From Streptomyces sp. NBC_00102 (GTDB lineage: Bacteria; Actinomycetota; Actinomycetes; Streptomycetales; Streptomycetaceae), in contig NZ_JAPEMC010000001.1 of NCBI RefSeq assembly GCF_026343115.1, positions 4,669,501 through 4,733,500 on the forward strand: a stretch of 64,000 nt of DNA. The letters are read 5' to 3'. The translations under genes and the position numbers were made by a program. Shown here piece after piece: positions 48,851-57,237 of the stretch; position 1 is the first letter of the stretch, and every line of letters starts with the position of its first letter. The notes under the pieces were generated by a model. The model worked only from the letters and a program-made list of their open reading frames with translations. It made no database searches and was not told the origin of the DNA.

Positions 48851-49845
48851 TTGGTGTTGTCCTTCAGCAGTCGGAGCTGGAGCACCGTGATGGCCATGAT
48901 CACCACGAACAGGACGTACGCCATGGCACTGGCGTAGCCCATGTGGAAGAAGTTGAAGCCTTCGCGGTACATGTTCAGCGAGACGGTGAGGGTCGAGTCC
49001 GAGGGCCCACCCTGGGTCATCACGAAGGGCTCCTCGAAGACGTTGAGGTAGCCGATGGTGGTGATGACGGTGGCGTAGAGCATCGTCGGCCGCAGCAGCG
49101 GGACGGTGATGCCCTTGAACTCCGCCCAGACACCCGCGCCGTCGAGGCGCGCGGCCTCCCGGACCTCGGTCGGGATGGCCTGGAGTCCGGCGATGAAGAG
49201 CACCATGACCGTACCGACGTTCCGCCAGACCGCCATGGCGATCATCGACGGCATGGCGAGCGCCTCGGACCCGAGGAAGTCCGGCCCGGTCAGGCCGACT
49301 TCGGAGAACAGGCCGGAGATCAGGCCGTCGCTCGGGTCGAGCACGAAGCGCCACACCACGGCGACCGCGACGATGGTGGTGACCACCGGGGCGTAGAAGC
49401 CCACCCGGAAGAACGTCCGGGCGCGGTCGATGCCGTTGTTCAGCAGTACGGCGACGACCAGGCCGATCACGATGGTCAGCGGCACGCCGACGACCACGAA
49501 GTACCCGGTGTTCAGCAGCGACCGCAGGAACTTCTCGTCACCGAAGAGGTTGACGTAGTTCTCGAAGCCGATGAACTTCGCGTCCAGCGGGTGCGTCACG
49601 TTGCGCAGCCCGAAGTCGGTGAAGCTCATCACCAGGGTGGCGAGGATCGGGAAGGCCATGAAGACGAGGAACAGGACGAGGAACGGGGTGGAGAAGAGCC
49701 AGCCCGCCGCGTTCTGCCTCCCCAGCGGCTTCCTGCGGACCTGACGGCCCTGCGATGCGCCGGGCCCGGCGGCGGGCGACTTCGCGGTCGCCCGCCCTTC
49801 CGGTCCCTTGGCCGTCTGCGCGGCCTTTCCGGTCACGGTGCTCAT
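48847..49845 (-). CDS. sugar ABC transporter permease, MalF-type
   Basis: Permease of 332 residues with a basic cytoplasmic N-terminus, then six hydrophobic segments. The EAA loop reads IPTEVREAARLDGAGVWAEF. ATG at 49845 follows the binding-protein stop by 5 bases. Second gene of the SBP-permease-permease-GH1 unit. Confidence 0.94.
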   Translation of the reverse strand: MSTVTGKAAQTAKGPEGRATAKSPAAGPGASQGRQVRRKPLGRQNAAGWLFSTPFLVLFLVFMAFPILATLVMSFTDFGLRNVTHPLDAKFIGFENYVNLFGDEKFLRSLLNTGYFVVVGVPLTIVIGLVVAVLLNNGIDRARTFFRVGFYAPVVTTIVAVAVVWRFVLDPSDGLISGLFSEVGLTGPDFLGSEALAMPSMIAMAVWRNVGTVMVLFIAGLQAIPTEVREAARLDGAGVWAEFKGITVPLLRPTMLYATVITTIGYLNVFEEPFVMTQGGPSDSTLTVSLNMYREGFNFFHMGYASAMAYVLFVVIMAITVLQLRLLKDNTK

Positions 49846-49850
49846 GGCTC

Positions 49851-51098
49851 CTACTTCACGAGGCTTTCGATCTGGGACTGCGCGGTCTTCAGCGCGTCCT
49901 CGGCCGAAGCCTTGCCCTGGGTCACCTTGGCGATGGCCTGGTCGACCTTGTCGGTGATCTCCGTCAGGTTCGAGAGGGTCGGCGACGCCTTGGCGGTGTC
50001 CATCTGCTTCTTGAAGACCTGGAGGTCGGCGTCGTCGGCGAGGGTGCCGGAGGTCCACGCGTTCGTGTTCGCCGGCAGGTCCTTGGTGCGCTCGTACCAG
50101 TCGGCCTGGCCCTCGGTGCCGGTCAGGTACTTGATGAACTCGGTGGCCGCGGCCTTGTGCTCGCTGTCCTTGGAGATCACCAGGGAGGAGCCGCCCGCCA
50201 TCGAGGTGGAGGAGGCGTCGGCCGGTACGTTCGCCACGGCCCACTTGCCCTTCAGCTGCGGCTGGCCCTCGTCGAGGAGGGTCACGTGCCACGGACCGCC
50301 GAAGAACATCGGGACGCGGCCGTTGCCGAAGTCCTTCACCACGTCGTAGCCGGGCTGCACCGACTTGTTGGAGAGGCCCTTGTCGAAGTAGGAGCCGTAC
50401 TCCTTCAGCGCCTTGACGGCGGCGGGGCTGTCGATGACGACCTTGCCCTTGCCGTCGATGATGTCGCCGCCGGCCGAGTACAGGAACGGGTAGAAGTTCT
50501 GCACCGTGTCCAGACCGCTGGGCTGGATGGAGAGGCCCCACTTGGTGCCCGCGTCCTTCTGGTACGCGGTGGCGAGGGCCTGCATCTCCTTCCAGGTGGT
50601 CGGAGCCTTGGTGATGCCGGCCTTCTTCGCCAGGTCGGTGCGGTAGTAGAGGACGCGGGTGTCGACGTACCACGGCACGCCGTACGCGGTGCCGTCCACT
50701 TCGCCCTGGCTCCAGCCCGCCGGGAAGTAGTCCTTCTCGGCGAAGGTCTTGGTGTCGACCGGCTCCAGCACGCCGAGGTCGGAGAACTCGCCCATGTAAC
50801 TGCCGCCCATCTGGGCCACGTCCGGCATGGTGCCGGCGGCAGCGGCGGAGACCAGCTTCTGGTGGGCGACGTCCCAGCCGACCGGAGTCACCTTCACCGT
50901 GACGTTCGGGTGGGCCTTCTCGTAGACCTTGGCGACGTCGGCGAGCTTCTCACCCTCGGCACCCATGGCCCAGACGGTCAGCGTCTGCTTCTTGTCAGCG
51001 GCGACGGAGCCGCTTCCGGAGCCGCCGCAAGCGGTGATGCCGAAGGCGAGAGCGGCCGCTATCCCGGCGGAGACGGTGATTCTGGCGGTGCGGGGCAT
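49851..51098 (-). CDS. sugar-binding lipoprotein of ABC importer
   Basis: Extracellular solute-binding protein of 415 residues with a lipoprotein signal ending in the lipobox FGITACGG. The family-1 pattern (LTVWAMGAEGEKLADVAKVY, TMPDVAQMG, PMFFGGPWHV) fits oligosaccharide binding. ATG at 51098. First gene of the importer and beta-glucosidase unit; a LacI-type double operator lies 30-55 bases upstream. Beta-glucosides or related oligosaccharides are the likely cargo given the GH1 and esterase neighbours. Confidence 0.94.
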   Translation of the reverse strand: MPRTARITVSAGIAAALAFGITACGGSGSGSVAADKKQTLTVWAMGAEGEKLADVAKVYEKAHPNVTVKVTPVGWDVAHQKLVSAAAAGTMPDVAQMGGSYMGEFSDLGVLEPVDTKTFAEKDYFPAGWSQGEVDGTAYGVPWYVDTRVLYYRTDLAKKAGITKAPTTWKEMQALATAYQKDAGTKWGLSIQPSGLDTVQNFYPFLYSAGGDIIDGKGKVVIDSPAAVKALKEYGSYFDKGLSNKSVQPGYDVVKDFGNGRVPMFFGGPWHVTLLDEGQPQLKGKWAVANVPADASSTSMAGGSSLVISKDSEHKAAATEFIKYLTGTEGQADWYERTKDLPANTNAWTSGTLADDADLQVFKKQMDTAKASPTLSNLTEITDKVDQAIAKVTQGKASAEDALKTAQSQIESLVK

Positions 51099-51125
51099 GG
51101 AGGGCTCCTCCTTGAGCAATCCGAA

Positions 51126-51152
51126 TGTATGCGCTGCCTGTAAGCGCATACA
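51126..51152. promoter_or_regulatory. LacI-type operator upstream of sugar-binding protein gene
   Basis: An 11-base inverted repeat (51125-51135 and 51143-51153) holds TGTATGCGCT and TGTAAGCGCATACA (51139-51152). The latter is one base from the general LacI-family palindrome TGTAAGCGCTTACA. Position just upstream of the binding-protein gene fits a repressor site. Confidence 0.8.
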
Positions 51153-51244
51153 TCACTTTGCGACACACGCTCAGAAATCCGCAAGAGGGTTCTGCGTCAC
51201 ATTCCGGCAAAGTCCCGGACATGAGGAAGCTGCGGCTTTCGAAG

Positions 51245-51262
51245 GTAAGCGTCATGTATGCG
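51245..51262. promoter_or_regulatory. possible second LacI-type half-sites
   Basis: GTAAGCG (51245-51251) and TGTATGCG (51255-51262) repeat the half-sites of the first operator, on the side of the divergent esterase gene. Suggestive only. Confidence 0.45.
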
Positions 51263-51342
51263 AAAGATGAACTCTTGTGACCGATTAGTCAGGCTTGAGC
51301 GGGTGGCCGGGGTCCGTGCGGGCGGGTCGTACTGTCGGGCGT

Positions 51343-52350
51343 ATGCCCTCACCTGCCCACGCGTTCCCCTTCGACCCGCGCCACGGCCACACCCGCGAAA
51401 CCCTGTTGGGCGTCCCCGCCCCCACCGCCCCCGAGGACTTCGAGGCGTTCTGGCGCGGCCGGTACGAGGAAGCCCTCGCGGTCGACACCGCGCCGGAGCT
51501 CGGCCCCGTGGAGGCGGAGCGGGACGGGGTACGTGTCCACGGGGTGACGTACACCTCGGTCGGCGGGGTACGGCTGGGCGGCTGGGTCGCCCTCCCGGAC
51601 GGCACGCCTTCGCCCGGGGGCGGGGGCGCCGCCCGGTACGGCTTCGTCGTCGGGCACGGCTACGGCGGGCGCGACCGGCCCGGCCCGGACCTGCCGCTCC
51701 CGCTGCCCGGGGCGGCGGCGATCCTGCCCTGCGTACGAGGGATGGGCACCCGGGGGCTCGTCCCGGGCATCCCGGACACCGCGGACGCGCACGTCCTCAC
51801 CGGCATCGGCGCCCGCGACACGTACGTCCTCGGCGGGTGCGTGGCCGACCTCTGGTGCGCCGCCTCCGCGCTGCTCACGCTCGTACCGGAGCTGGAGCTG
51901 CCGGGAGCGCCGCGCCTCGGCTACCTCGGCGAGAGCTTCGGCGGTGGGCTCGGCGCCCTCGCGCTGCCCTGGGACGAGCGGTTCGGCGCCGCCCAGCTCA
52001 CCGTGCCGACCTTCGGCAACCACCCGCTGCGCCTCACGCTCCCTTGCACCGGAAGCGGCGAGGCGGTACGCGCCCACCACCGGGAGCACCCCGGAGTCAC
52101 CGAGGTGCTGGCCTACTTCGACGCGGCGACGGCGGCGACCCGGCTGACCCTGCCGACGCTGGTCGCCGCGGCCCTGTTCGACCCGGCCGTACCGCCGCCG
52201 GGCCAGTTCGCCGTGTACAACGCGCTGGCCGGGGTGCGGGAGCTCCGGGTGCTGACCGCGGGGCATTTCGCGTACCGGGGCATCGCGGAGGAGATCCGCG
52301 AACTGCGCGCGCACCGGGAACGGTTCTTCCGCGAGCACCTCGGGGAGTGA
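51343..52350 (+). CDS. acetylxylan esterase (CE7-like)
   Basis: Esterase of about 335 residues without a signal peptide. The start FPFDPRHGHTRETLLG then APEDFEAFW is family-typical. The oxyanion loop is VVGHGYGGR, the nucleophile elbow GESFGGG and the late His in TAGHFAYRG. CE7 members deacetylate cephalosporin C or xylo-oligosaccharides in the cytoplasm. ATG at 51343 is chosen; upstream in-frame starts give unrelated residues. It is divergent from the sugar importer and shares its operator region. Confidence 0.9.
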   Translation: MPSPAHAFPFDPRHGHTRETLLGVPAPTAPEDFEAFWRGRYEEALAVDTAPELGPVEAERDGVRVHGVTYTSVGGVRLGGWVALPDGTPSPGGGGAARYGFVVGHGYGGRDRPGPDLPLPLPGAAAILPCVRGMGTRGLVPGIPDTADAHVLTGIGARDTYVLGGCVADLWCAASALLTLVPELELPGAPRLGYLGESFGGGLGALALPWDERFGAAQLTVPTFGNHPLRLTLPCTGSGEAVRAHHREHPGVTEVLAYFDAATAATRLTLPTLVAAALFDPAVPPPGQFAVYNALAGVRELRVLTAGHFAYRGIAEEIRELRAHRERFFREHLGE

Positions 52351-52374
52351 GGCGCCGCACGGGAGGGGGCCGCG

Positions 52375-52683
52375 TCACCGGCCCCGGCGGACACCGCCCG
52401 CGCGCCGGCTCACGCCCATCAGGGCGAGCCCTGCCGGCAGGACCGGGCTCCAGACCGGGTAGACCGGCGGGAGGGCCCTGGACGTGCCGCCCGTGAGCAG
52501 CAGGAAGGCGCCCTGCCCGAGCAGCGAGAGGGCCACCAGTGTCTGTCCCCAGCCGAAGAGGCGGACGTTGCGGACCCGCCCCCGGTTGAAGGGGAGCACC
52601 CAGCCGCGCGCGACCGCGGCGATGCCTGAAGCGCCGAATGCCAGAGCGAGTGCGACGAGCGGTATGCCCACGTAGAACTTCAT
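52375..52683 (-). CDS. small membrane protein
   Basis: Protein of 102 residues with two to three hydrophobic segments (IPLVALALAFGASGIAAVA, GQTLVALSLLGQGAFLLLTG, PVLPAGLALMGVS) and a basic C-terminus. Family not recognised. It lies between the esterase (convergent) and the lacI gene. Confidence 0.75.
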   Translation of the reverse strand: MKFYVGIPLVALALAFGASGIAAVARGWVLPFNRGRVRNVRLFGWGQTLVALSLLGQGAFLLLTGGTSRALPPVYPVWSPVLPAGLALMGVSRRAGGVRRGR

Positions 52684-52774
52684 GATCCCCCCAGGCGTGC
52701 CGGAACCCGTGCCCGGCCGACGGCGTGATCATGGCACCCGCCGTACCGGGCGTCCACGGGCTTCGCGGTTCCCG

Positions 52775-52838
52775 AACGGCGAGACGGCGAAACGGCGAAA
52801 CGGCGAGACGGTGAAACGGCGAAACGGCGAAACGGCGG
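52775..52838. repeat. eight-copy 8-base tandem repeat
   Basis: The unit AACGGCGA (first base A or G) is repeated eight times, one copy with a C-to-T change, and the last ending CGG. It lies 50 bases downstream of the lacI stop codon and is likely to vary in copy number between strains. Confidence 0.88.
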
Positions 52839-52887
52839 GTGCGCGCCTCGCGACCCCGCCCGCCCCGCCCCGCGACCCCGCCCCGCG

Positions 52888-53961
52888 CTACCCGCAGCCG
52901 CAGCTCTCGCGGCGGGCCAGGGCCACCGGGAGCTCCACCGAGACCGGGTCGCGGTCGCGGTCGCCGAGGCGCTTCACCAGCAGCTCCGCGGCCTCCTCGC
53001 CGAGCCGCCGGATGGGCTGGCGGACCGTGGTCAGGGCCGGGCGTACGAGACGGCTCAGCGGGATGCCGTCGAAGCCGGTCACCGCGATGTCCTCCGGCAC
53101 CCGCACCCCCCGGCGCTCCAGCGCCTGGAGGGCCCCCACGGCCATCTGGTCGTTGGCGAAGAGCATCGCCTCGGGCCGGGCGGTCCCGGCCCCGTCCGCG
53201 CGGTCGAGCAGCGCCTCGGCGGCGCGGGCACCCTCCGCCTGGGTCATCATCGCGACGCGCAGCTCCGGCTGGTCCGGTACCGGCAGCCCGGCTTCCCGGC
53301 ACGCCTGCCGGAAGCCCTCGAAGCGGGCCTCGGCGTCCGGGGAGTCCGCCTCGCCGCCGACGAAGACGAGCCGGCGCAGTCCGTGGTCGTCGATGAGGTG
53401 CCGGGCGAGTTCGCGTTCCCCGTCCCTGTTGGCCACCTCGACATGGTCGAGGTGGTCTATCTCGCGGGGGCCGGCCAGCATCACGACCGGGAGCCGCCGC
53501 GAGATGACGTCGAGGTCCTCGGTCGGCACGGTCCGCGCGAGGACGGCGAAGCCGTCGACCCGGCCGGCGACCTTCGCCACCAGGCTCTCCGGCCCGCCGT
53601 CCAGCGAGGCGGCGATCAGCAGGGCGTAACCGTGCCTGCGGGCGGCCCGTTCCATGCCCCGGATGATCTGGTCGGAGTAGAGCATCACGGCGTTGTCGTC
53701 GTCGCCGTCGTCGGTGAGCGCCGCCGCGCTCTCGGCATCGGGGTCGGCGTAGTCGGGGAAGCAGAGCCCGAGCACGCCCGTGGTGCGGCTGGCCAGGCCC
53801 CGGGCGTTCCCGCTCGGTACGTAGCCCAGCTCGCGCGCCGCCGCCAGGACCCGTTCCCGGGTCTGGGCCCGGACCGAGTCCGGGGTGCGGTAGACGCGGG
53901 AGACCGTGGCGATGGAGACGCCGGAACGCTCCGCGACGTCGTACACCGTGGGGGCACTCAC
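52888..53961 (-). CDS. LacI-family transcriptional regulator
   Basis: Regulator of 357 residues: helix-turn-helix TVYDVAERSGVSIATVSRVY with hinge (about 4-60), then a periplasmic-binding-like sensor domain (about 65-335; TGVLGLCFPDYADP, AMLFANDQMAVGALQAL, EDIAVTGFDGIPLSRLV). The C-terminal RRESCGCG is a usual ending. GTG at 53961 fits the HTH start; the frame continues upstream in GC-rich leader. A palindrome matching the importer operator lies upstream, so it probably represses itself and the sugar operon. Confidence 0.93.
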   Translation of the reverse strand: MSAPTVYDVAERSGVSIATVSRVYRTPDSVRAQTRERVLAAARELGYVPSGNARGLASRTTGVLGLCFPDYADPDAESAAALTDDGDDDNAVMLYSDQIIRGMERAARRHGYALLIAASLDGGPESLVAKVAGRVDGFAVLARTVPTEDLDVISRRLPVVMLAGPREIDHLDHVEVANRDGERELARHLIDDHGLRRLVFVGGEADSPDAEARFEGFRQACREAGLPVPDQPELRVAMMTQAEGARAAEALLDRADGAGTARPEAMLFANDQMAVGALQALERRGVRVPEDIAVTGFDGIPLSRLVRPALTTVRQPIRRLGEEAAELLVKRLGDRDRDPVSVELPVALARRESCGCG

Positions 53962-54072
53962 TCGACCGGGACCGTCCGCTTCTTCGTTTTCTTCGTTCGC
54001 GGCCGCATGCCCGAAGGGTGCGCCGACTCTGCCTCTGATGTCGCACCGCACACGATCGAAAAAAATGGGCGA

Positions 54073-54086
54073 TGAAAGCGCATTCA
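54073..54086. promoter_or_regulatory. candidate LacI operator upstream of lacI
   Basis: TGAAAGCGCATTCA matches TGTAAGCGCATACA at the sugar operon in 12 of 14 positions; the two differences preserve the outer symmetry. It lies 112 bases upstream of the lacI start. Confidence 0.7.
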
Positions 54087-54265
54087 CCCTAGATCGCGGG
54101 GTGCTGAGGCACAAGGTGACGTTCCGGACATCACCCGAACCGGGCAGGCCGGACGGCCTGTGCCGCGGTCGTCCCGAGGTCCACGGAATGCCGTCGGCCC
54201 GCAGCCCGTGAGATGCCCGCGCGGGGCCGGGCCGGGGTGCGGCCGAGGAGGTGGCGAGAGAGATT

Positions 54266-54295
54266 GACAGGCAAACTTGCAAGATGGTCTACCCA
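54266..54295 (+). promoter_or_regulatory. candidate promoter of marR-MFS operon
   Basis: TTGACA at 54266-54271 with a weak -10 (TCTACC, 54290-54295) 18 bases later. The palindrome CTTGCAAG lies between. Confidence 0.5.
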
Positions 54296-54301
54296 TCTTC
54301 T
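54283..54301. promoter_or_regulatory. candidate MarR operator
   Basis: Perfect 7-base arms AAGATGG (54283-54289) and CCATCTT (54295-54301) with a 5-base spacer, ending 11 bases before the marR ATG and overlapping the candidate -10. Fits autorepression. Confidence 0.65.
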
Positions 54302-54312
54302 ACGGTGAAGAT

Positions 54313-54792
54313 ATGCCCGATACGACCGAAACCCCAGCCACGCAGCCGACCACGCCCCCTGCGGACGACCCCGCTCCGGACGTGCTGGCCGTGCGGCTCG
54401 CGGCGGTGGTCAGCCGGCTCCTCCGCAAGCTGCGCACCGAGTCCGCGGAGAGCCTGCTCACCCCGTCGCAGCGGTCCGTACTGGCCCGGCTGGAGAGCGA
54501 CGGGCCCGCCACCACGGCGGCTCTCGCGCGTGCGGAGTTCGTACGCCCGCAGTCGATGCGCCTGACGCTCGCCGCACTGGAGAGCCAGGAGCTGGTCGAC
54601 CGGGCACCCGACCCCGAGGACGGGCGCAAGTCGCTCGTCTCCGTCAACGCCGCCGGTCGGGCCACGCTGGCCGGTCTCCGGGCCGCCAAGCACGACTGGC
54701 TGACCGAGGCCCTCGGCGCCGAGATGGACGAGGCCGAGCGCCGGGCCGTGGCGAAGGCGGTCACCCTTCTCGACCGGCTGGTGGAGCAGTGA
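54313..54792 (+). CDS. MarR-family transcriptional regulator
   Basis: Winged-helix regulator of 159 residues (LAAVVSRLLRKLRTES, TPSQRSVLARLESDGPATTA, FVRPQSMRLTLAALESQELV, PEDGRKSLVSVNAAGRATLA). ATG at 54313 with GGTGAAG upstream. It overlaps the MFS gene by 4 bases, so it probably controls that exporter in response to its substrate. Confidence 0.94.
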   Translation: MPDTTETPATQPTTPPADDPAPDVLAVRLAAVVSRLLRKLRTESAESLLTPSQRSVLARLESDGPATTAALARAEFVRPQSMRLTLAALESQELVDRAPDPEDGRKSLVSVNAAGRATLAGLRAAKHDWLTEALGAEMDEAERRAVAKAVTLLDRLVEQ

Positions 54793-56270
54793 GCGCGGCG
54801 CGCGGCACGCAGGCCGCGACCCCGCCGCTCATACCCTCGGCGGTGACCGGCACCTCCGGTCCCGCCACCCCGGTCAAGGGCAAGGGCGGCACCGGCGGCG
54901 CCCCCGGGACGCCCGGCTTCGGCGCCCGGCTGACGGCGCCCCTGCTGATCGGCTCGCTGGTCAACCCGCTCAACACCACCATGATCTCGACCGCCCTGGT
55001 CGCGATCGGGCACAGCTACTCCGTGGGCGCGGCCGGAACCGCCTGGCTGATCTCCGTCCTCTATCTCACCAGCGCCGTCGCGCAGCCGGTGCTCGGCAAG
55101 CTCGCCGACTCCATCGGTCCGCGCCGGGTGTTCATCGCCGGGCTGATCGTGGTCCTGATCTCCGGACTGGTCGGCGCCTTCGCCCTCTCCTTCGGCTGGC
55201 TGCTCGTCTCCCGGCTGCTGCTGGGCATCGGCAGCGCCGCCGCCTACCCGGCCTCGATGTCGATCCTCCGCCACGAGGGCCTCCGGGTCGGCCGTACCCC
55301 GCCTCGGCCGGTCCTCGCCCGGCTCTCGTTCGCCGCGGTCGGCAGCACCGCCGTCGGCCCGACGCTCGGGGGTGTGCTGGTGATGCTCGTCGGCTGGCGG
55401 GGCATCTTCGCGGTCAACGTGCCCGTGGCGCTGATCGCGCTCGTCACCGCGATTCTGTGGATTCCGGCCGACCGGTCCCGGGTGCCCGCCGCTGACGGCA
55501 GCCGCCCGAAGACCGACATCGACCCGCTCGGCATCGGGCTCTTCTCCACCGCGCTGACGCTGCTCGCCTTCTTCCTGCTCGACCTGGAGCACCCGCAGTG
55601 GTGGCTGCTGCTGCCCTTCGTGGTGGTCGGCGCCCTGCTGGTCCGGTGGCAGCTGCGGACCCCGTCGCCCTTCATCGACCTGCGGGCGCTCGTCTCCAAC
55701 GGCGCGCTCACCCGCACGTACCTGCGGCACGGGCTCGGCTATCTGCTCGTCTACTGCGTGATGTACGGACTGACGCAGTGGCTGGAGGAGGTCCGCGGGT
55801 TCTCGTCCGGCGAGACCGGTCTGCTGATGCTCCCGATGTCCATCGCCGCCCTGGCCTGCTCGCTCCTCGCAGCCCGTACGAAGGGCATCCGGGGGCCGCT
55901 CACGCTGGCCTGTCTGCTCCTCGCCGCCGGCTCCGTGCTGCTGGGCTTCCTCTCCGGGAGCTCCCCGCTCGTGCTGCTGCTGATCGCGGGCGCCTGCTTC
56001 GGCATCCCGCAGGGGCTGATCGGTACGAGCAACCAGGCGGCGGTCGCGCAGTTCTCGCCGGCCGAGTCCATCGGCTCGGCGGCCGGGCTCCAGCGCACCG
56101 CGCAGTACATCGGCGCGATCACCGCCTCCAGCATGATCGCCCTCGCCTACGGCCAGGCCGCCACGGACGCCGGTCTGCACCTCATGGCGTGGATCGCGGC
56201 CGGGCTCGGGGTATTGCTGATCGTCCTGACCCTCACGGACCGGGCGCTGCGCACCCCGCACGCCTCCTGA
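54789..56270 (+). CDS. MFS drug-efflux-type transporter (DHA2-like)
   Basis: Transporter of 493 residues with about 14 hydrophobic segments. Motif LYLTSAVAQPVLGKLADSIG then PRRVFIAG is the MFS loop 2-3 signature. GTG at 54789 overlaps the marR stop. Antibiotic or metabolite export is expected from the MarR pairing; the substrate is unknown. Confidence 0.93.
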   Translation: MSAARGTQAATPPLIPSAVTGTSGPATPVKGKGGTGGAPGTPGFGARLTAPLLIGSLVNPLNTTMISTALVAIGHSYSVGAAGTAWLISVLYLTSAVAQPVLGKLADSIGPRRVFIAGLIVVLISGLVGAFALSFGWLLVSRLLLGIGSAAAYPASMSILRHEGLRVGRTPPRPVLARLSFAAVGSTAVGPTLGGVLVMLVGWRGIFAVNVPVALIALVTAILWIPADRSRVPAADGSRPKTDIDPLGIGLFSTALTLLAFFLLDLEHPQWWLLLPFVVVGALLVRWQLRTPSPFIDLRALVSNGALTRTYLRHGLGYLLVYCVMYGLTQWLEEVRGFSSGETGLLMLPMSIAALACSLLAARTKGIRGPLTLACLLLAAGSVLLGFLSGSSPLVLLLIAGACFGIPQGLIGTSNQAAVAQFSPAESIGSAAGLQRTAQYIGAITASSMIALAYGQAATDAGLHLMAWIAAGLGVLLIVLTLTDRALRTPHAS

Positions 56271-56349
56271 AGACCACCGCACACGAAGAACCGCACCGCC
56301 CCGGCCCCCGTACCCCACGGGCCGGACCACACATCAAGGAGCACGTCCC

Positions 56350-56901
56350 ATGACCGCCACCACCCTCGACGCGAAGACCGCGCTCGTCGTCATCGACCTG
56401 CAGAAGGGCATTCTGGAGCTCCCGATCATCCACTCCGGCGAGGAGATCGTCGCCAAGGCCGCCGAGCTCTCCGAGGCGTTCCGCGCCAAGGACCTGCCCG
56501 TCGTGCTGGTCCGCGTCACCGGCGGTGCCCCGGGCCGCACCGACGCCGGTCACGGCGGCGGCCGGCCGCCGGCCGACTTGGCCGACCTGGTCCCCGGCCT
56601 CGGCCGCCAGGACAGCGACATCGTCGTCACCAAGCAGCAGTGGGGCGCCTTCTACGGCACCGACCTGGACCTCCAGCTCCGCCGCCGCGGCGTCACCCAG
56701 ATCGTGCTGCTCGGTGTCGCCACCAGCATCGGTGTCGAGTCCACCGCCCGCTTCGCCCACGAGTACGGCTACAACGTCACCGTCGTGACCGACGCGATCA
56801 GCGACATGGACGCCGGCTCGCACGCCAACTCCGTCGAGAAGATCTTCCCGCGCCTCGGCGAGACCGCCACCACCGCGGAGATCATCAAGCTCCTCGGCTG
56901 A
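56350..56901 (+). CDS. isochorismatase-family hydrolase lacking the usual cysteine
   Basis: Isochorismatase-fold protein of 183 residues. Asp in TALVVIDLQKGIL and Lys in IVVTKQQWGAFYGTDLDLQL are the first two triad residues. The third motif reads GVATSIGVESTAR, with glycine where amidohydrolase members have cysteine, so it is not a cysteine hydrolase of the nicotinamidase type. This replacement is seen in isochorismatase-like members. ATG at 56350 with AAGGAG nine bases upstream. It follows the MFS gene after 79 bases and may be co-transcribed. Confidence 0.88.
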   Translation: MTATTLDAKTALVVIDLQKGILELPIIHSGEEIVAKAAELSEAFRAKDLPVVLVRVTGGAPGRTDAGHGGGRPPADLADLVPGLGRQDSDIVVTKQQWGAFYGTDLDLQLRRRGVTQIVLLGVATSIGVESTARFAHEYGYNVTVVTDAISDMDAGSHANSVEKIFPRLGETATTAEIIKLLG

Positions 56902-57237
56902 TCCCTCCCCGCCACCTGCCGTACGCGCCTCCTCCCGCGTACGGCCGGTGCGCGCGCACCCGTGCCCCGGGCCCCGGCGAAACCGCCGGACCCGGGGCAC
57001 GGGTGTGTCCGGAGCCCGGAGCCCGGTCGCGGGCCCGGACGGCCGTATGCCGCTGCCTCCGGGCGGGTGAGGTTTCCCGGCCGGCCGACGTGTCGGTGAC
57101 GACCCACGCGCGCAGGCGCCTTCAGTGGAAAGGCGTCAGCGGTGTGATCAACCGCTAATGCCATCAGATCGTCAGATAACTGTCATCCGGTCCATTCCGG
57201 TACGGGGTGGTCCGTTCCGGCCCCGGAGGTACCAGCC
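56902..57237. other. 336-base gap between isochorismatase-like and binding-protein genes
   Basis: Holds the terminator at 56958-57004 and a promoter region of lower GC near 57150-57190 (GATCAACCGCTAATGCCATC). No gene recognised. Confidence 0.5.
56958..57004 (+). terminator. terminator downstream of isochorismatase-like gene
   Basis: Perfect 14-base arms (56958-56971 and 56991-57004) with inner CCGGCG/CGCCGG-type pairing. Confidence 0.8.

Larger units (their letters stand above)
53962..54312. other. 351-base divergent promoter region (lacI / marR)
   Basis: No gene here. It holds the LacI-like operator at 54073-54086 and the marR promoter and inverted repeat at 54266-54301. AAAAAAAT-rich sequence near 54058-54066 suggests a lacI promoter element. 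Confidence 0.6.

Noticed and set aside
46563..54086. cebEFG-bglC cellobiose operon under CebR
   Set aside because: Gene order is similar, but the expected TGGGAGCGCTCCCA operator is absent and a different palindrome is present; the binding protein does not look like CebE.
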